From positions 1-30,268 of the IMG/VR virus record IMGVR_UViG_3300018424_000137: a stretch of 30,268 bases of DNA. The stretch is one strand, 5' to 3'. The position numbers were made by a program, and so were the translations under genes. The notes below the pieces were generated by a model. The model made no database searches. It was not told the origin of the DNA and saw only the letters and a program-made list of their open reading frames with translations. Origin of the DNA: a virus. This document shows, one piece after another, positions 15,862-25,466 of this stretch (position 1 is the first letter of the stretch; every line of letters begins with the position of its first letter).

Positions 15862-18828
15862 CTAAATATTTGATCCAGCATTTGTAACAACAAAATCAAG
15901 TGCAACAAATTCAACAGATCTGGTAGGTTGTAAGAATATTTTACCTCTTAGGGTATTGTTTTCAACGTCTGCTTGGGTTGTAGTTGTAGTATCAATAACA
16001 ACTTTATAGCGATCAACACCACTTTGTTCTTGGACTCTTTGTAAGATCGGATTAACTAATGATGAAAATCTTTCTAGTGTCTCTTCTCTGTTAGGTTCAA
16101 ATAGTAAAGTATTTGCAATATTTCTAACTTTTCTTCTAATATCAATTAAAAGTCTTCTAACATTAATTCTATCCAAGGCAGAGTTTTCCTGCAAAAGTGT
16201 TTTTTGACCCCAAATAGTCACCCCGGCATTTGTAAATTCTGTAATTGGATTAATGTTAGACTCATACAAGTCATCTAAGTTTGTTCTATTTAATCTAACA
16301 GAAGCCATTTCAACTGTATTTAATCCGCCTCTTGCATAACCTGCAGGTGCATACCACGGATGTGAAACAGCATCGTTAAATGCATAAGCTCCTAAAACTG
16401 CAACTGAAGGAGGCACTTGCACCAATGTAGAAGTTGTCGGATCTTCAACAACAACATCTGGGAAATAAGAAGCTGCAAATGAAGTATTAAGCCCTCTATT
16501 TTTAAAATCAACGACAGTATTTGCCACATGTGGTTTTTGCGCTGATGACGTAATATAGTTGTTTAATTGATCTCTTTCTTCAATGTCCATGATGTACATC
16601 GCATCAAATCTATCTTCGACTTTTTGAATTGCGTAATCTGTCACAGAAGAGTGTCTTATACCGGGAATTGCCAATAATTGTATATCAACATCTGTTTTTG
16701 AGGCCATCAAATCAATAGCTTTTCTATATGCAGCAACTGTATTGTTCAAAACTCCGGCATTGTTTTCTTCATTAGCAATTTCTCTTCTAATTGCAATTGT
16801 TGATAATTTTGATTTTTCTTCATCAAATATATTAACACCGTCAAATCCACCTTGCATTAGAAATGTAAATTTAGCAAATTTTGTATTTGCAACTTTACCT
16901 AAGTCATCAATAGAAAAAGCTCTTGTTTTGTTTGTGGCGTTAGGTGTAATATTACCGCCTCTGACATATGATGCACTTAACCAATATTCCGGGTCGGCTA
17001 ACGTATCTGATCCTGTTCTTACAAGTACATTTTCTAATGTAAATTTACTATTATTAAATCTGTCACTGTCCAAAACAGTTCCATTGATGTCAGCAGTACC
17101 GGCATTATTACCAACTGAAAAGCTAATTGTGTCAGTTCTATGTGTAGGAAAATGTTTAACAAATGACTCAAAAGAATTATCAAAAAGACCTTGAAGATTA
17201 GGTTGGGTCGCATCAGTTTTTCTATTTGTCTGTACACCCCAATATAATCTTTGATCTGATCTTTTTCTGATACCTGTGCCTAATGCTATATTTTCTCTAT
17301 ACGGCATAGGAGGCTCAACAATTCTTTTGTGCAAACTAGCTGCTGTAAAAACAGCAGTATTATCATCAGAAGTCATTAATGATCCACTAGTTACAATATG
17401 ATTATGTCCTCTAAATCCAAAAGGTAAAAGCAATGGATCTATCGATGCATCTTTAACTTCTTGAGATATTTCAACTCTAATATATCTAGATTGAACTGGG
17501 TGTACACCTTCAACAACGATTTTTTGTGCACTAGCAGCAACATCAAAATTGTATCTTATGTTTTGATCACCAATTATTCTTCCAATATATCTATCTGAAG
17601 TAGGATCTAAACTTAATCCTCTAAAAGATTCTAAAACAATCGGTTCTTCATCAGTATCTCTAAAGTCTCTAACTACTAAGTCAAATGATCCATAAAGATC
17701 AATTGTTGATGATGATTTTCTAATATTTTCAATTGATATTTTGTATCTATTAGATATTCCTGACCCGTCTGACAAAGCGTGAATTTTAAATAGATTTTTA
17801 GCAGAAGTTCCGCCTTGTGATATCACAAATGGTGAAGATGCATGTGTAAATCTATCTGTAAAAGACTCATAATCAATTTCTGTTGAACTTGATGCTGCTC
17901 CTCGTCCAAAAGAAGAAGTCAATAAAAACGCAATATCTTCTTTTGTTTTTTCGCTGTCTGAATAAACACCTGCAACAATTACACCCGATCCGGTAACGCT
18001 AGCTAAGTCTGGATATATATCATAGTTTGCATATAAATAATGGCCTTCTTCCTCAATTCTGTAAGGATTTGTATTAAATATATTTGCAAAATAGTTTGGA
18101 GCAGTCATATCAAATGAAGCTGTTATAAAAGTCTTTTTTCCAGGGTCAGAATTTGAATAACCATTCATTAACATTACAAATTCTTGTGATCCTAAATTTA
18201 AAGACCCAGTGATGTGACCTTGTTTTGATGTGGTTGCTGTATTAGACTTACTTGGTGCACCTGTTGCTGCAGTATTATTCCCACTCAGATGAAGTATTAC
18301 TCCACTAGGAGCTAACAATACACCTCTTAAAATAGGAACCGCACTAGTTGATGTCTGTATGCCTGCGTCACTAAAAATAGTACTCCCAGCAGATTCTGAC
18401 ATAAAACATCCAAGAAAATAAGTTCGTCCTTCAACGTCTCCACTGCCGTTATTTGCATAAGCATTATTACCAATTTGACCGTTGCTTTGTATTATCCTGT
18501 TGCCTACTGTAAAACCTGCATAAGTCACGTTACCACTATTGTCTTTTTGTTTACCGTTACCTACACCTAAAACTCTCATATAAGTAACAGCTTGTGCATT
18601 ACTAAGCCATTGACTTACAGCTATTGGTCCGAACTTTTCCCCATCACTAGCACCGAATGTCGAAACAAAGTCACTAAAGTTTGCGAATGTTAATGGAACA
18701 TATGCCGGCCCTTCAAGTGAAGTTCCAATAATCCCAGCAGGCGTTCCAACTGGACCAAGTCTAGAAGGTTGTGACAAGTCTATTTCTCTTGTACTTACTC
18801 CTGCCGATTTAAAAGTTAATTCTGCCAT
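15862..18828 (-). CDS. 18: Tail sheath protein, second copy (gp18-like)
   Basis: This 988-residue protein is a contractile sheath protein. The N-terminus carries the usual opening (FKSAGVSTREIDLS, PAGIIGTSLEGPAYVPL, AVTYMRVLG). The C-terminal ~210 residues carry the conserved sheath core: PWYAPAGYARGG, QENSALDRINVRRLLIDI, then LRGKIFLQPTRSVEFVALDF. Between them lies a large insertion of several hundred residues compared with T4 gp18 (659 residues), probably surface domains. It aligns along its length with the next upstream gene, so the two are tandem duplicates that have diverged strongly. Start: GGAG 8 bases before the ATG. It lies nearest the tube gene. Confidence 0.92.
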   Translation of the reverse strand: MAELTFKSAGVSTREIDLSQPSRLGPVGTPAGIIGTSLEGPAYVPLTFANFSDFVSTFGASDGEKFGPIAVSQWLSNAQAVTYMRVLGVGNGKQKDNSGNVTYAGFTVGNRIIQSNGQIGNNAYANNGSGDVEGRTYFLGCFMSESAGSTIFSDAGIQTSTSAVPILRGVLLAPSGVILHLSGNNTAATGAPSKSNTATTSKQGHITGSLNLGSQEFVMLMNGYSNSDPGKKTFITASFDMTAPNYFANIFNTNPYRIEEEGHYLYANYDIYPDLASVTGSGVIVAGVYSDSEKTKEDIAFLLTSSFGRGAASSSTEIDYESFTDRFTHASSPFVISQGGTSAKNLFKIHALSDGSGISNRYKISIENIRKSSSTIDLYGSFDLVVRDFRDTDEEPIVLESFRGLSLDPTSDRYIGRIIGDQNIRYNFDVAASAQKIVVEGVHPVQSRYIRVEISQEVKDASIDPLLLPFGFRGHNHIVTSGSLMTSDDNTAVFTAASLHKRIVEPPMPYRENIALGTGIRKRSDQRLYWGVQTNRKTDATQPNLQGLFDNSFESFVKHFPTHRTDTISFSVGNNAGTADINGTVLDSDRFNNSKFTLENVLVRTGSDTLADPEYWLSASYVRGGNITPNATNKTRAFSIDDLGKVANTKFAKFTFLMQGGFDGVNIFDEEKSKLSTIAIRREIANEENNAGVLNNTVAAYRKAIDLMASKTDVDIQLLAIPGIRHSSVTDYAIQKVEDRFDAMYIMDIEERDQLNNYITSSAQKPHVANTVVDFKNRGLNTSFAASYFPDVVVEDPTTSTLVQVPPSVAVLGAYAFNDAVSHPWYAPAGYARGGLNTVEMASVRLNRTNLDDLYESNINPITEFTNAGVTIWGQKTLLQENSALDRINVRRLLIDIRRKVRNIANTLLFEPNREETLERFSSLVNPILQRVQEQSGVDRYKVVIDTTTTTQADVENNTLRGKIFLQPTRSVEFVALDFVVTNAGSNI

Positions 18829-18855
18829 ATAAAATTCTCCACTTTTTAAAATTTA

Positions 18856-21800
18856 TTATTCAAAACTGACGCCTGAATTTGTAATTATAAAGTCAATTGC
18901 AATAAACTCAATAGCTCTAGTAGGAACAATAACAATTCTTCCGTTAAGTCTATTTTGTTCAATATCTAGCGCTGTATTATTAGTTGAATCCATAATCACT
19001 TTAAATTGATCAATTCCTTGATTTGCCTGAATTGCGCCTAAAGAAGGCGTCACTTGTGCAATAAATCTTGCACGAGTTTGCGGCGTATTGTTTTCAAAAA
19101 TTAAGCTATTAGCAACATCACCTACGATTCTTTTAACTTCCAATAACAATCTCCTTACATTGACTCTGTCAAGAGCAGATCGATCTTGCTGTAAAGTTTT
19201 TTGACCAAAAATTACAAATCCTCCGTTAGGGAAGTTGGCAATAGGATTGATTCTTGACTCATATAAAATATTTCTATCTTCTGAGTTTAATCTTACTCTA
19301 GTATTTAAAACATTATTTAATGAACCTCTATTAAATCCAGCAGGAGCAAACCAAGGATAAGAAATTGAATCATTGTAACCTAAAGATTTAAGAGCAGCAA
19401 TTGATGAGGGCGCCTCTTGTGCTGTTCTATTAATATCATCATTAAAGACAACATCAGGAAAATAAGTTGCTACATAATTATTATCTATACCTCTACCTTC
19501 AAACTCATCGACAGTTTTTTGAACATCTGGTAAAGTTACTGAATCATGAATTCTATTTCCGTTTGAATCATAACTAGGTATATCCATTAAATATATTGCT
19601 TGACTATAGTCTCTTGTTAATTCTGATATGTGATCAGTTACAAAAGGTTCTTTAATTCCAGGTACTGCAATTACATTTACACGTGAAACAAATGGATCTG
19701 TTATTATCTTAGCTGCTTCTCTATAAGAATTAATAATATTGTTGTCATTTCCACTACCCGGACTAGCATCAACATGAAGATTTTCGTATGTATAAGTACC
19801 GTTAGCAGCATTTCCAAGTGCATCCATGGAGCTAGCTCGATCATTCATTAAACGATTATCTTTGTCTAAGATGTTTAATCCATCAAATCCACCAAAAAGT
19901 ATGTTTGTAAATTTAGCGTAGTCTGTAAACCTATTAAAATATTTTGTTTGTCTGGCAGCTGCCAATGTTGCAAAAGTTATTCTTTGACCACTACTTAAAG
20001 TATCAGGGATTGTATAGTTTTTAGTCTCAATTATACCGTTTCTTAAGTATGCACTATCAATCATATGATCGTCAGCAGTCCCTGTTATTTCAGTTGCAAT
20101 ACTTGCTTCTATAGTTGATGTTAAACTAATTGTATTAGGCAATGCCACTTTTGCTAATGTAAATTTATTATTATTGAATATATCAGCACCAGAACCGGTT
20201 GTTAAAGTATCTAGTTTTTCAATTCCTAAAAATTTAGAATAAGAATCAATTAAAGTATTTCTTCCTGAAGACGCATTAGACTTAAGTACTGCACTTGATA
20301 TCGATCCGGTATTTGCTAATTTTTCTGATTTAATACCCCAGAAATATCTTTTATCAGCAATTTCCAAAGCTCCTTTTTGACCAACAAAAGAAGGAGAAGA
20401 ATTAACCGCGCCTCTTGTTGCCTTAAATCTAAAAGGAACAGGAGGAAGAATCGACCCAGAAAGAGATTCACCTGCAACTGCTGCCGACCCTTCCACTAAA
20501 GTAAGTCTTTGATTAAGGGATCCGCCTGTCAAGACTGAATCATCATCAGTAAAATTATCAGAGGTTTTAAGCAAAGGAAGACCTCTGAAACCGAATGGTA
20601 ACGTTTCTTCCGGAATTTGTCTATTTTCTACTTGATCATTCATAACAATTCTTACATAATTTGAACGATTAGGTCTTTTACCATCAACATTAATTCTTCT
20701 TTCTGATCTAGTTGTTGCATTAAAATTATAGTATACTTTTAAATCACCAATTTTATTTGCAACATAATTTTCATCACGAGGATCAAGAGTACATAAATTA
20801 TATTGTTCTAAAACTTTCATATCTAAGTCAGTGTCTTTGTAGTCTCTAACTAAAACTGTAAATGTTCCAAAATTATTTTTTGGATTTGTTGATCTACGTA
20901 GATTGGCAATTGATATCTTTACTCTTCTATTACTTACATCACCGTCATCCAAACTTTCAAAATGAAATAAATCATATTCTTTTGTACCGAAAGGCTGACT
21001 TATAAATGAAGTAGACTTTGCATTTGTATATCTTGTATCAAATCGCCCAAAGAGATCTCTATAAACTACAGAGCTAGCTCCATTTGTCGCTGCACTTCCA
21101 GATGCTATTCCAACTGTTCCTTTAGATCCATTATATGTAACACGAGCTAATTCATCCTCGACAGGAAAGTCAGCATATAATAAATGCTGTTTTTCGTGAA
21201 ATAAATCTGGATTTGTATTTAGAAACTTTCCTATGTAAAATTTACTGTTTGGATTTAATGATGCTGTGTATATTTTTACACCTGGATTAGTTTCATCATT
21301 GCCGTAAGCACTACCTAGTGCGCTGGATAAGACTAGCTTAAAAATACCGTCATCAGCGTTACCAGAGTAATTTTTAATTTTTGCCAAATCATCAGCAGTT
21401 CCACCCGAATAAAAGCTATCATGATCTAATATTTGAAGTCTTGAACCCGTGGCTGTAAATATCATTGCCCTTACTAGTCTAATCGATGTAGCTGTGTTAA
21501 AAGAGTCACTATCTGTAAACAAAGGATATCCTTCATTTTCGTGCTCGTTGACATCGTGAGAAGCAACAATAAACTGTACAGATCCTGCATGTCTATTTTC
21601 ATTTGTTACTGGGTCTGGCGATTGTGAAGATGCCGGCGTTCCTTTTATAACAAATCCAGCGTTCCTAACTGTACCTTGACTTAGTGTAGTTTCAATATGA
21701 GAACTTTCAGTTGCAGCACCAGCTCCTAAAACTCTAACATATGTTACTGCTGTTCTACTTTTAAGCCATTCCCTAACCGCGAATGGTCCATAAAAATCTT

Positions 21801-21984
21801 TTTTAAGTGTTCCAAACTTTCTTTCAAAATCAACAAATGATCCTAAAGTGACAGGAACAAAAGCCGGACCTAAATTTGCTGTACCAATTACACCAGCAGG
21901 TACACCTTCAATTTCAATTGTTCTCTGAGTTAAATCTACCTCTCTTTCGAAAAAACCCGGAGATCTAAATGTTTGCTCTGCCAT
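18856..21984 (-). CDS. 18: Tail sheath protein, first copy (gp18-like)
   Basis: This 1,042-residue sheath protein has the same N-terminal motifs (FRSPGFFEREVDLTQ, PAGVIGTANLGPAFVPV, AVTYVRVLG) and C-terminal core (PWFAPAGFNRGSL, QDRSALDRVNVRRLLLEV, LNGRIVIVPTRAIEFIAIDF) as the copy at 15862-18828. The middle is larger than in T4 gp18 and differs most between the copies. ATG at 21984 is chosen over the TTG at 21987, because AGGAG stands 6-7 bases before it and the TTG is part of the spacer. Either copy could be the main sheath; the other may decorate, form a distinct tail segment or substitute under some conditions. That both are intact argues for selection on both. Confidence 0.92.
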   Translation of the reverse strand: MAEQTFRSPGFFEREVDLTQRTIEIEGVPAGVIGTANLGPAFVPVTLGSFVDFERKFGTLKKDFYGPFAVREWLKSRTAVTYVRVLGAGAATESSHIETTLSQGTVRNAGFVIKGTPASSQSPDPVTNENRHAGSVQFIVASHDVNEHENEGYPLFTDSDSFNTATSIRLVRAMIFTATGSRLQILDHDSFYSGGTADDLAKIKNYSGNADDGIFKLVLSSALGSAYGNDETNPGVKIYTASLNPNSKFYIGKFLNTNPDLFHEKQHLLYADFPVEDELARVTYNGSKGTVGIASGSAATNGASSVVYRDLFGRFDTRYTNAKSTSFISQPFGTKEYDLFHFESLDDGDVSNRRVKISIANLRRSTNPKNNFGTFTVLVRDYKDTDLDMKVLEQYNLCTLDPRDENYVANKIGDLKVYYNFNATTRSERRINVDGKRPNRSNYVRIVMNDQVENRQIPEETLPFGFRGLPLLKTSDNFTDDDSVLTGGSLNQRLTLVEGSAAVAGESLSGSILPPVPFRFKATRGAVNSSPSFVGQKGALEIADKRYFWGIKSEKLANTGSISSAVLKSNASSGRNTLIDSYSKFLGIEKLDTLTTGSGADIFNNNKFTLAKVALPNTISLTSTIEASIATEITGTADDHMIDSAYLRNGIIETKNYTIPDTLSSGQRITFATLAAARQTKYFNRFTDYAKFTNILFGGFDGLNILDKDNRLMNDRASSMDALGNAANGTYTYENLHVDASPGSGNDNNIINSYREAAKIITDPFVSRVNVIAVPGIKEPFVTDHISELTRDYSQAIYLMDIPSYDSNGNRIHDSVTLPDVQKTVDEFEGRGIDNNYVATYFPDVVFNDDINRTAQEAPSSIAALKSLGYNDSISYPWFAPAGFNRGSLNNVLNTRVRLNSEDRNILYESRINPIANFPNGGFVIFGQKTLQQDRSALDRVNVRRLLLEVKRIVGDVANSLIFENNTPQTRARFIAQVTPSLGAIQANQGIDQFKVIMDSTNNTALDIEQNRLNGRIVIVPTRAIEFIAIDFIITNSGVSFE

Positions 21985-22000
21985 CAATTTCTCCTAATTG

Positions 22001-22008
22001 CATTTATA
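22001..22008 (-). promoter_or_regulatory. Near-consensus T4-type late promoter core before the sheath genes
   Basis: The minus strand reads TATAAATG, seven of eight bases of TATAAATA, in the gap between the gp15-like and first sheath genes. By T4 spacing the RNA would start near 21995, at the edge of the Shine-Dalgarno, which leaves a very short leader and weakens the call. Confidence 0.3.
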
Positions 22009-22041
22009 AGTATTCTATAGTATTTTAATTATCTTTTCTAA

Positions 22042-23244
22042 TTATTCGAATTGTTTATCAATTTCTTTAAGAATTCTTTTAGATATAACAGATTCTCCTG
22101 ATCTAGAATTAGTATTTTTAATTTTTAAAAATTCTGTCCTCCCGTCGGATGAAAATGGATTTTGGACATAAACCTCAGTTGCTTCTGAAGTTTCGCCTCT
22201 TTGTAATTTAAGATTGTCGACATTGGTAACATCAGTTAAAACATGCCTTTGTATTTTTTCTTCTTTGGTTTCTTGTTGATAATCTTGTGTCTTTGGTGAA
22301 TTTGTATCATAATAAGTAAAATCTATAATTGGCGCAGAATAAAAGCTTCTAATTTGATTAGGTTGCCCTTCTAATTTAGGATTTAACAAATACCCGGGAA
22401 TTGTCATATCAAAACTATATTTAATTATTCTTTCAGAGTCAGTCATTGAATCGAAATTATTTTCAAAATTTATATTATCACCAATAAAAGCAACTAATTC
22501 ATAACCAGATTCAGTTTTGATTGCAAATTCACCTCCAGGTACATCTATATTATTTAGTAAATATTCTATCATTTGATTACCTTGTTGCATATATTGAGCC
22601 CAAAAAGTAACATTATAAGTGACAGAAACAAAATAAGGATAAGGAACATTAATTATTTCAAAAATATTAGAACCAATATTAGCGTTTAAATTAATCTTAG
22701 CGTTTTTTGAGAATTTTAAATTATTTGTATCTCTTCTTGTTGCAATTGTGCCTTCAATGGCATTTAATCCAGATGCAGGCAATTGAAAATTGCTATTAGA
22801 AGCTACATTATTTTGATTTTTAATGTTTTGTTTATTAATCAAGTTTTGATAAACTCTGTCTTTTTCAGCTAATCTATATTTTATTGTGTAATTTGGCTGT
22901 GCTCTAAAGGAAATAGCTGTTCCTTTTCCGGATTGACTTGGGCTTATATCAAAATTTTGTCTTTGAATACTTATGAGTGGTAAAATATTAGTGTTGTTTC
23001 TATCTCTAATTGGTGTTTTTCTTCTTGTTAGCGCAAATCTTTCTCCGGTGGCAAAAATTACAGGAACTTTTTTAGTTACACCTTTTGCTGTAGTCTCGAA
23101 AGATAATTGCTCATCAAATAATTTAAAAAGAGCTCTATCTATATCTTCGATACCAATGCTGGGAAAATCAAAATTATCCGGAACATTATCACCTTCAAAT
23201 TTTTTAATTATTAATTTTTTTTCTGGCGGTTTTCTAATTGACAT
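22042..23244 (-). CDS. 15: Tail completion and sheath stabiliser protein (gp15-like)
   Basis: This 400-residue protein aligns by pattern with T4 gp15 (272 residues). KVPVIFATGERFAL corresponds to the IRVPITYASKEHF region, followed by LPLISIQRQNFDISP. PYFVSVTYNVTFWAQYMQQ matches the strand-helix segment before the dimer-like helix. IIKYSFDMTIPGYLLNP followed by IIDF matches the last strands. In T4 a gp15 hexamer caps the finished tail and joins it to the neck. Extra length comes from an Asn-rich insertion (about 130-185) and a longer charged C-terminus. It lies between gp14 and the sheath genes, in T4 order except that 16 and 17 are not here. The Shine-Dalgarno is weak (GATGAG overlapping the gp14 stop), suggesting coupling. 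Confidence 0.85.
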   Translation of the reverse strand: MSIRKPPEKKLIIKKFEGDNVPDNFDFPSIGIEDIDRALFKLFDEQLSFETTAKGVTKKVPVIFATGERFALTRRKTPIRDRNNTNILPLISIQRQNFDISPSQSGKGTAISFRAQPNYTIKYRLAEKDRVYQNLINKQNIKNQNNVASNSNFQLPASGLNAIEGTIATRRDTNNLKFSKNAKINLNANIGSNIFEIINVPYPYFVSVTYNVTFWAQYMQQGNQMIEYLLNNIDVPGGEFAIKTESGYELVAFIGDNINFENNFDSMTDSERIIKYSFDMTIPGYLLNPKLEGQPNQIRSFYSAPIIDFTYYDTNSPKTQDYQQETKEEKIQRHVLTDVTNVDNLKLQRGETSEATEVYVQNPFSSDGRTEFLKIKNTNSRSGESVISKRILKEIDKQFE

Positions 23245-23249
23245 TATTT

Positions 23250-23912
23250 TTACTCATCATAAAAAGACGACCCTACATTTGTTGAGTCTCCTTTGCCTGA
23301 AACTTCTTTTGGACCGGAGATTGGTTTTTCTAACACACCGTTCTTTTGCAAGTCTCTTACATCTTCTGTTTTACCTAAATTGTTTGTTTTAAAGCCTCGT
23401 TGTTGCACAAAAGTTTCTTGTATGGCATCAGAATCTAAATATTCTTCTGATGTAGGACCAAATACTCTTGTCAAGAATTGATCTTTTCTTGCCTGTCTTC
23501 CAGATATCGTAACAAAACGTTTATGCTCAATTTGGCCAAAGATGGTTTGCGTTATTGGTGCTTTAATAACTTCAAAAAATGTATTACCGTACGAAAAAAA
23601 GTCTCCTTCCAAAATTTCTATTCCTTTGTCTAATAAATCACGTGATTGAATATATGCTTCTATAGTATAATATTCTTCTGATCCAAACCTATTTGTTGTG
23701 ATTTCTTGCTCATTATATTTAACCAGGCAATCAATCTCAATAGGCGATTCAAAAACTTTATCAGGGCTTTCTTCATAAATGTCATGAACTTTTGATTTAA
23801 TTTCTGATATTTGAAAAAGATATATTTTTTGCCCTATGACATCTTTAATTACTTCTTTAGCAATATCATTTATAAAGTTCATCTCTCTAGGTGTTATAAA
23901 AAGTCTAGCCAT
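23250..23912 (-). CDS. 14: Neck protein (gp14-like)
   Basis: This 220-residue protein is close in length to T4 gp14 (256). The central ILEGDFFSYGNTFFEVIKAPI matches the T4 [21 protein letters not shown] region, and the C-terminus SSFYDE resembles the T4 acidic ending. gp14 forms the neck with gp13, connecting portal-bound head to tail. Start: AGGGGG 6 bases before the ATG, directly after the gp13 stop. The order 13-14-15 as in T4 supports the call where sequence similarity is low. Confidence 0.85.
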   Translation of the reverse strand: MARLFITPREMNFINDIAKEVIKDVIGQKIYLFQISEIKSKVHDIYEESPDKVFESPIEIDCLVKYNEQEITTNRFGSEEYYTIEAYIQSRDLLDKGIEILEGDFFSYGNTFFEVIKAPITQTIFGQIEHKRFVTISGRQARKDQFLTRVFGPTSEEYLDSDAIQETFVQQRGFKTNNLGKTEDVRDLQKNGVLEKPISGPKEVSGKGDSTNVGSSFYDE

Positions 23913-23923
23913 TAACTACCCCC

Positions 23924-25072
23924 TCATCCGTAAAAAATTGCTTTCCCGTTAGGGACTGGAATATATTTTAACTGTTTTTGAATTTGTTCAGATCTAGCTG
24001 ACTGGACCTCCATTAATTTATCATATGTCATACTATCCAACATTTCTCTTAGTTTTTCTTTTAAGGCATCCCTATCAGCTCTACCGTTTTGTATCATATC
24101 AGAGCTGTTTAGAGTAACATCAGAATTAGGTACAGGGATACTTCCAAACTTGCCCCTAATATAACCTAATTGCTCCATTGAAATTGCTAGAGTATAACTT
24201 CTGATCCACTGACGTCCTATACTATTTACTCTATTGTATTTAACATTTCCAAAAGGTAGATTACTCATATTGGAAACACCATGAATTGTATCATCACGAT
24301 AAGAAGGGGACGTCGGATCAGGATATTGTCTAACTCTAAAAAATAGCTTTTGAGCTTTTGTAGGAATTGGAAATACTCTAAAGTTAGTACCTGTTATCTT
24401 ATAAGAAAAATTAGATCTGCGAACTCTATTAGAAAGATCTAATTGACCTCCTCTAAGAATGTCCTCATAAACAGGTAAAATATAAAAAACTGTTTCAGGT
24501 GTAAAAGATTCAAAACTAAATTCATTGTTTAAATAGTTAATTGCAGACGTAGTGTCAAAGAATCTATAGGCAGCTTGCGGATTATAGTGAAAAACTTCTT
24601 CAATCTTAAGTTTTCCTTTTGTATTATCAAAAAGGCCACCGCTAGACCCGCTTAGTTCTGTATAAAGATTATAATCTTGTCGTCCTATTTCTAGGTCAAT
24701 CGATCCTGAAAAGGAATTATAAGACCCACCAATACCTGCTTCCATAGCATATGGTTCAGCAAACCTAGTAAGAAATTCTAAGTTTTCTCTAATATATTTT
24801 TCTTCACTACCGGACATACTTCCTGTGGTATATCCTAAAAAATTAACAAGTTGAGATTTTGCTTGATACTGATTAATTATTGAACTATATTCTAACGTTG
24901 CTTCTTCAAAGTTACCCCAAATTTGTTTTTTGGTAAGTTCTACAGAGAGAATATCATCCCCTAGTTTGCGTTTAACAAAGGTAACGATATTATCAGCGTC
25001 TGAAATAAAATCTGTTTCGCTATCGTATATACCAAAAGGGGTTGGACTAGATGTATTTTCAAAATTTGCCAC
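23924..25072 (-). CDS. 13: Neck protein (gp13-like)
   Basis: This 382-residue protein has the gp13 signature at both ends. VKRKLGDDILSVELTKKQI is followed by an acidic helix (EEATLEYSSIINQY) near the N-terminus. In the C-terminal third come VSNMSNLPFGNVKYNRVNSIGRQWI, a YTLAISMEQLGYIRGKFGSIPVPNSD block, and DSMTYDKLMEVQS before the tail. T4 gp13 (309 residues) forms the neck ring that attaches to the portal and receives gp14. The start codon is GTG, with GAGG 8 bases upstream and no better ATG nearby. A consensus T4-type late promoter lies just upstream, so this gene probably heads the neck-tail transcript. Confidence 0.9.
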   Translation of the reverse strand: MANFENTSSPTPFGIYDSETDFISDADNIVTFVKRKLGDDILSVELTKKQIWGNFEEATLEYSSIINQYQAKSQLVNFLGYTTGSMSGSEEKYIRENLEFLTRFAEPYAMEAGIGGSYNSFSGSIDLEIGRQDYNLYTELSGSSGGLFDNTKGKLKIEEVFHYNPQAAYRFFDTTSAINYLNNEFSFESFTPETVFYILPVYEDILRGGQLDLSNRVRRSNFSYKITGTNFRVFPIPTKAQKLFFRVRQYPDPTSPSYRDDTIHGVSNMSNLPFGNVKYNRVNSIGRQWIRSYTLAISMEQLGYIRGKFGSIPVPNSDVTLNSSDMIQNGRADRDALKEKLREMLDSMTYDKLMEVQSARSEQIQKQLKYIPVPNGKAIFYG

Positions 25073-25090
25073 GCTTTTACCTCATATTAT

Positions 25091-25098
25091 TATTTATA
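25091..25098 (-). promoter_or_regulatory. T4-type late promoter of the neck-tail operon
   Basis: The minus strand reads TATAAATA, an exact match to the T4 late core, in the 58-base gap before the gp13-like gene. Predicted transcription start is near 25085, which leaves the GAGG Shine-Dalgarno and GTG start intact on the mRNA. Confidence 0.7.
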
Positions 25099-25130
25099 AT
25101 TATGCTAAAAACTCAACAAATACTTTTAAT

Positions 25131-25466
25131 TTATTTTTTAGGACCGCCTTCTGTATAACCTGTGCAACTATTTGTTGCTTTGCAAGAAAAACCAAACGCA
25201 TGACAAAAAGCTATCGATTTATCTTTTTTTGTTGCACCTGCTTCAACTGCAGCTTTAGACACATCATAAGCAGCGCAAGTTTTACAATATTTAACTTTTC
25301 CGAACTTATCTTCTAAAAATTCTTTTAAGTCTTTTCTTTTTTTCGGGTCACCATATTTAGCTGCTTTGACTGCTTTTTGACGTCCTCCTTTGACTTTTTT
25401 GTATTTTTCTGCTTTTTTAGCAACCTCTCTTATTAAATACTTAAGTCTTCCTAGCGTCATTCTCAT
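25131..25466 (-). CDS. Small basic Cys-rich protein with LIRE N-terminus, possible internal head protein
   Basis: This 111-residue protein has three parts. An N-terminal helix LGRLKYLIRE (5-14) ends in a candidate prohead-protease site. A strongly basic middle (15-60) has repeated Lys and Arg and could bind DNA. A C-terminal Cys cluster (61, 64, 88, 95, 101) may hold a zinc or be structural. The ATG overlaps the TGA of the preceding gene (ATGA), with GGAAGAAG upstream, so the two are co-translated. I do not recognise a named family. A packaged DNA-binding protein, in the manner of T4 internal proteins, is inferred from charge and N-terminus; a regulatory zinc-binding protein is the alternative. 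Confidence 0.7.
   Translation of the reverse strand: MRMTLGRLKYLIREVAKKAEKYKKVKGGRQKAVKAAKYGDPKKRKDLKEFLEDKFGKVKYCKTCAAYDVSKAAVEAGATKKDKSIAFCHAFGFSCKATNSCTGYTEGGPKK

Noticed and set aside
16742-17194. Plus-strand open frame opposite the second sheath gene
   Set aside because: The minus strand here encodes recognisable sheath sequence and the plus frame has no start signal or family resemblance.
18032-18039. TATAAATA on the plus strand as a late promoter
   Set aside because: It lies deep within the sheath coding sequence in antisense orientation with no gene downstream; expected by chance in AT-rich DNA.
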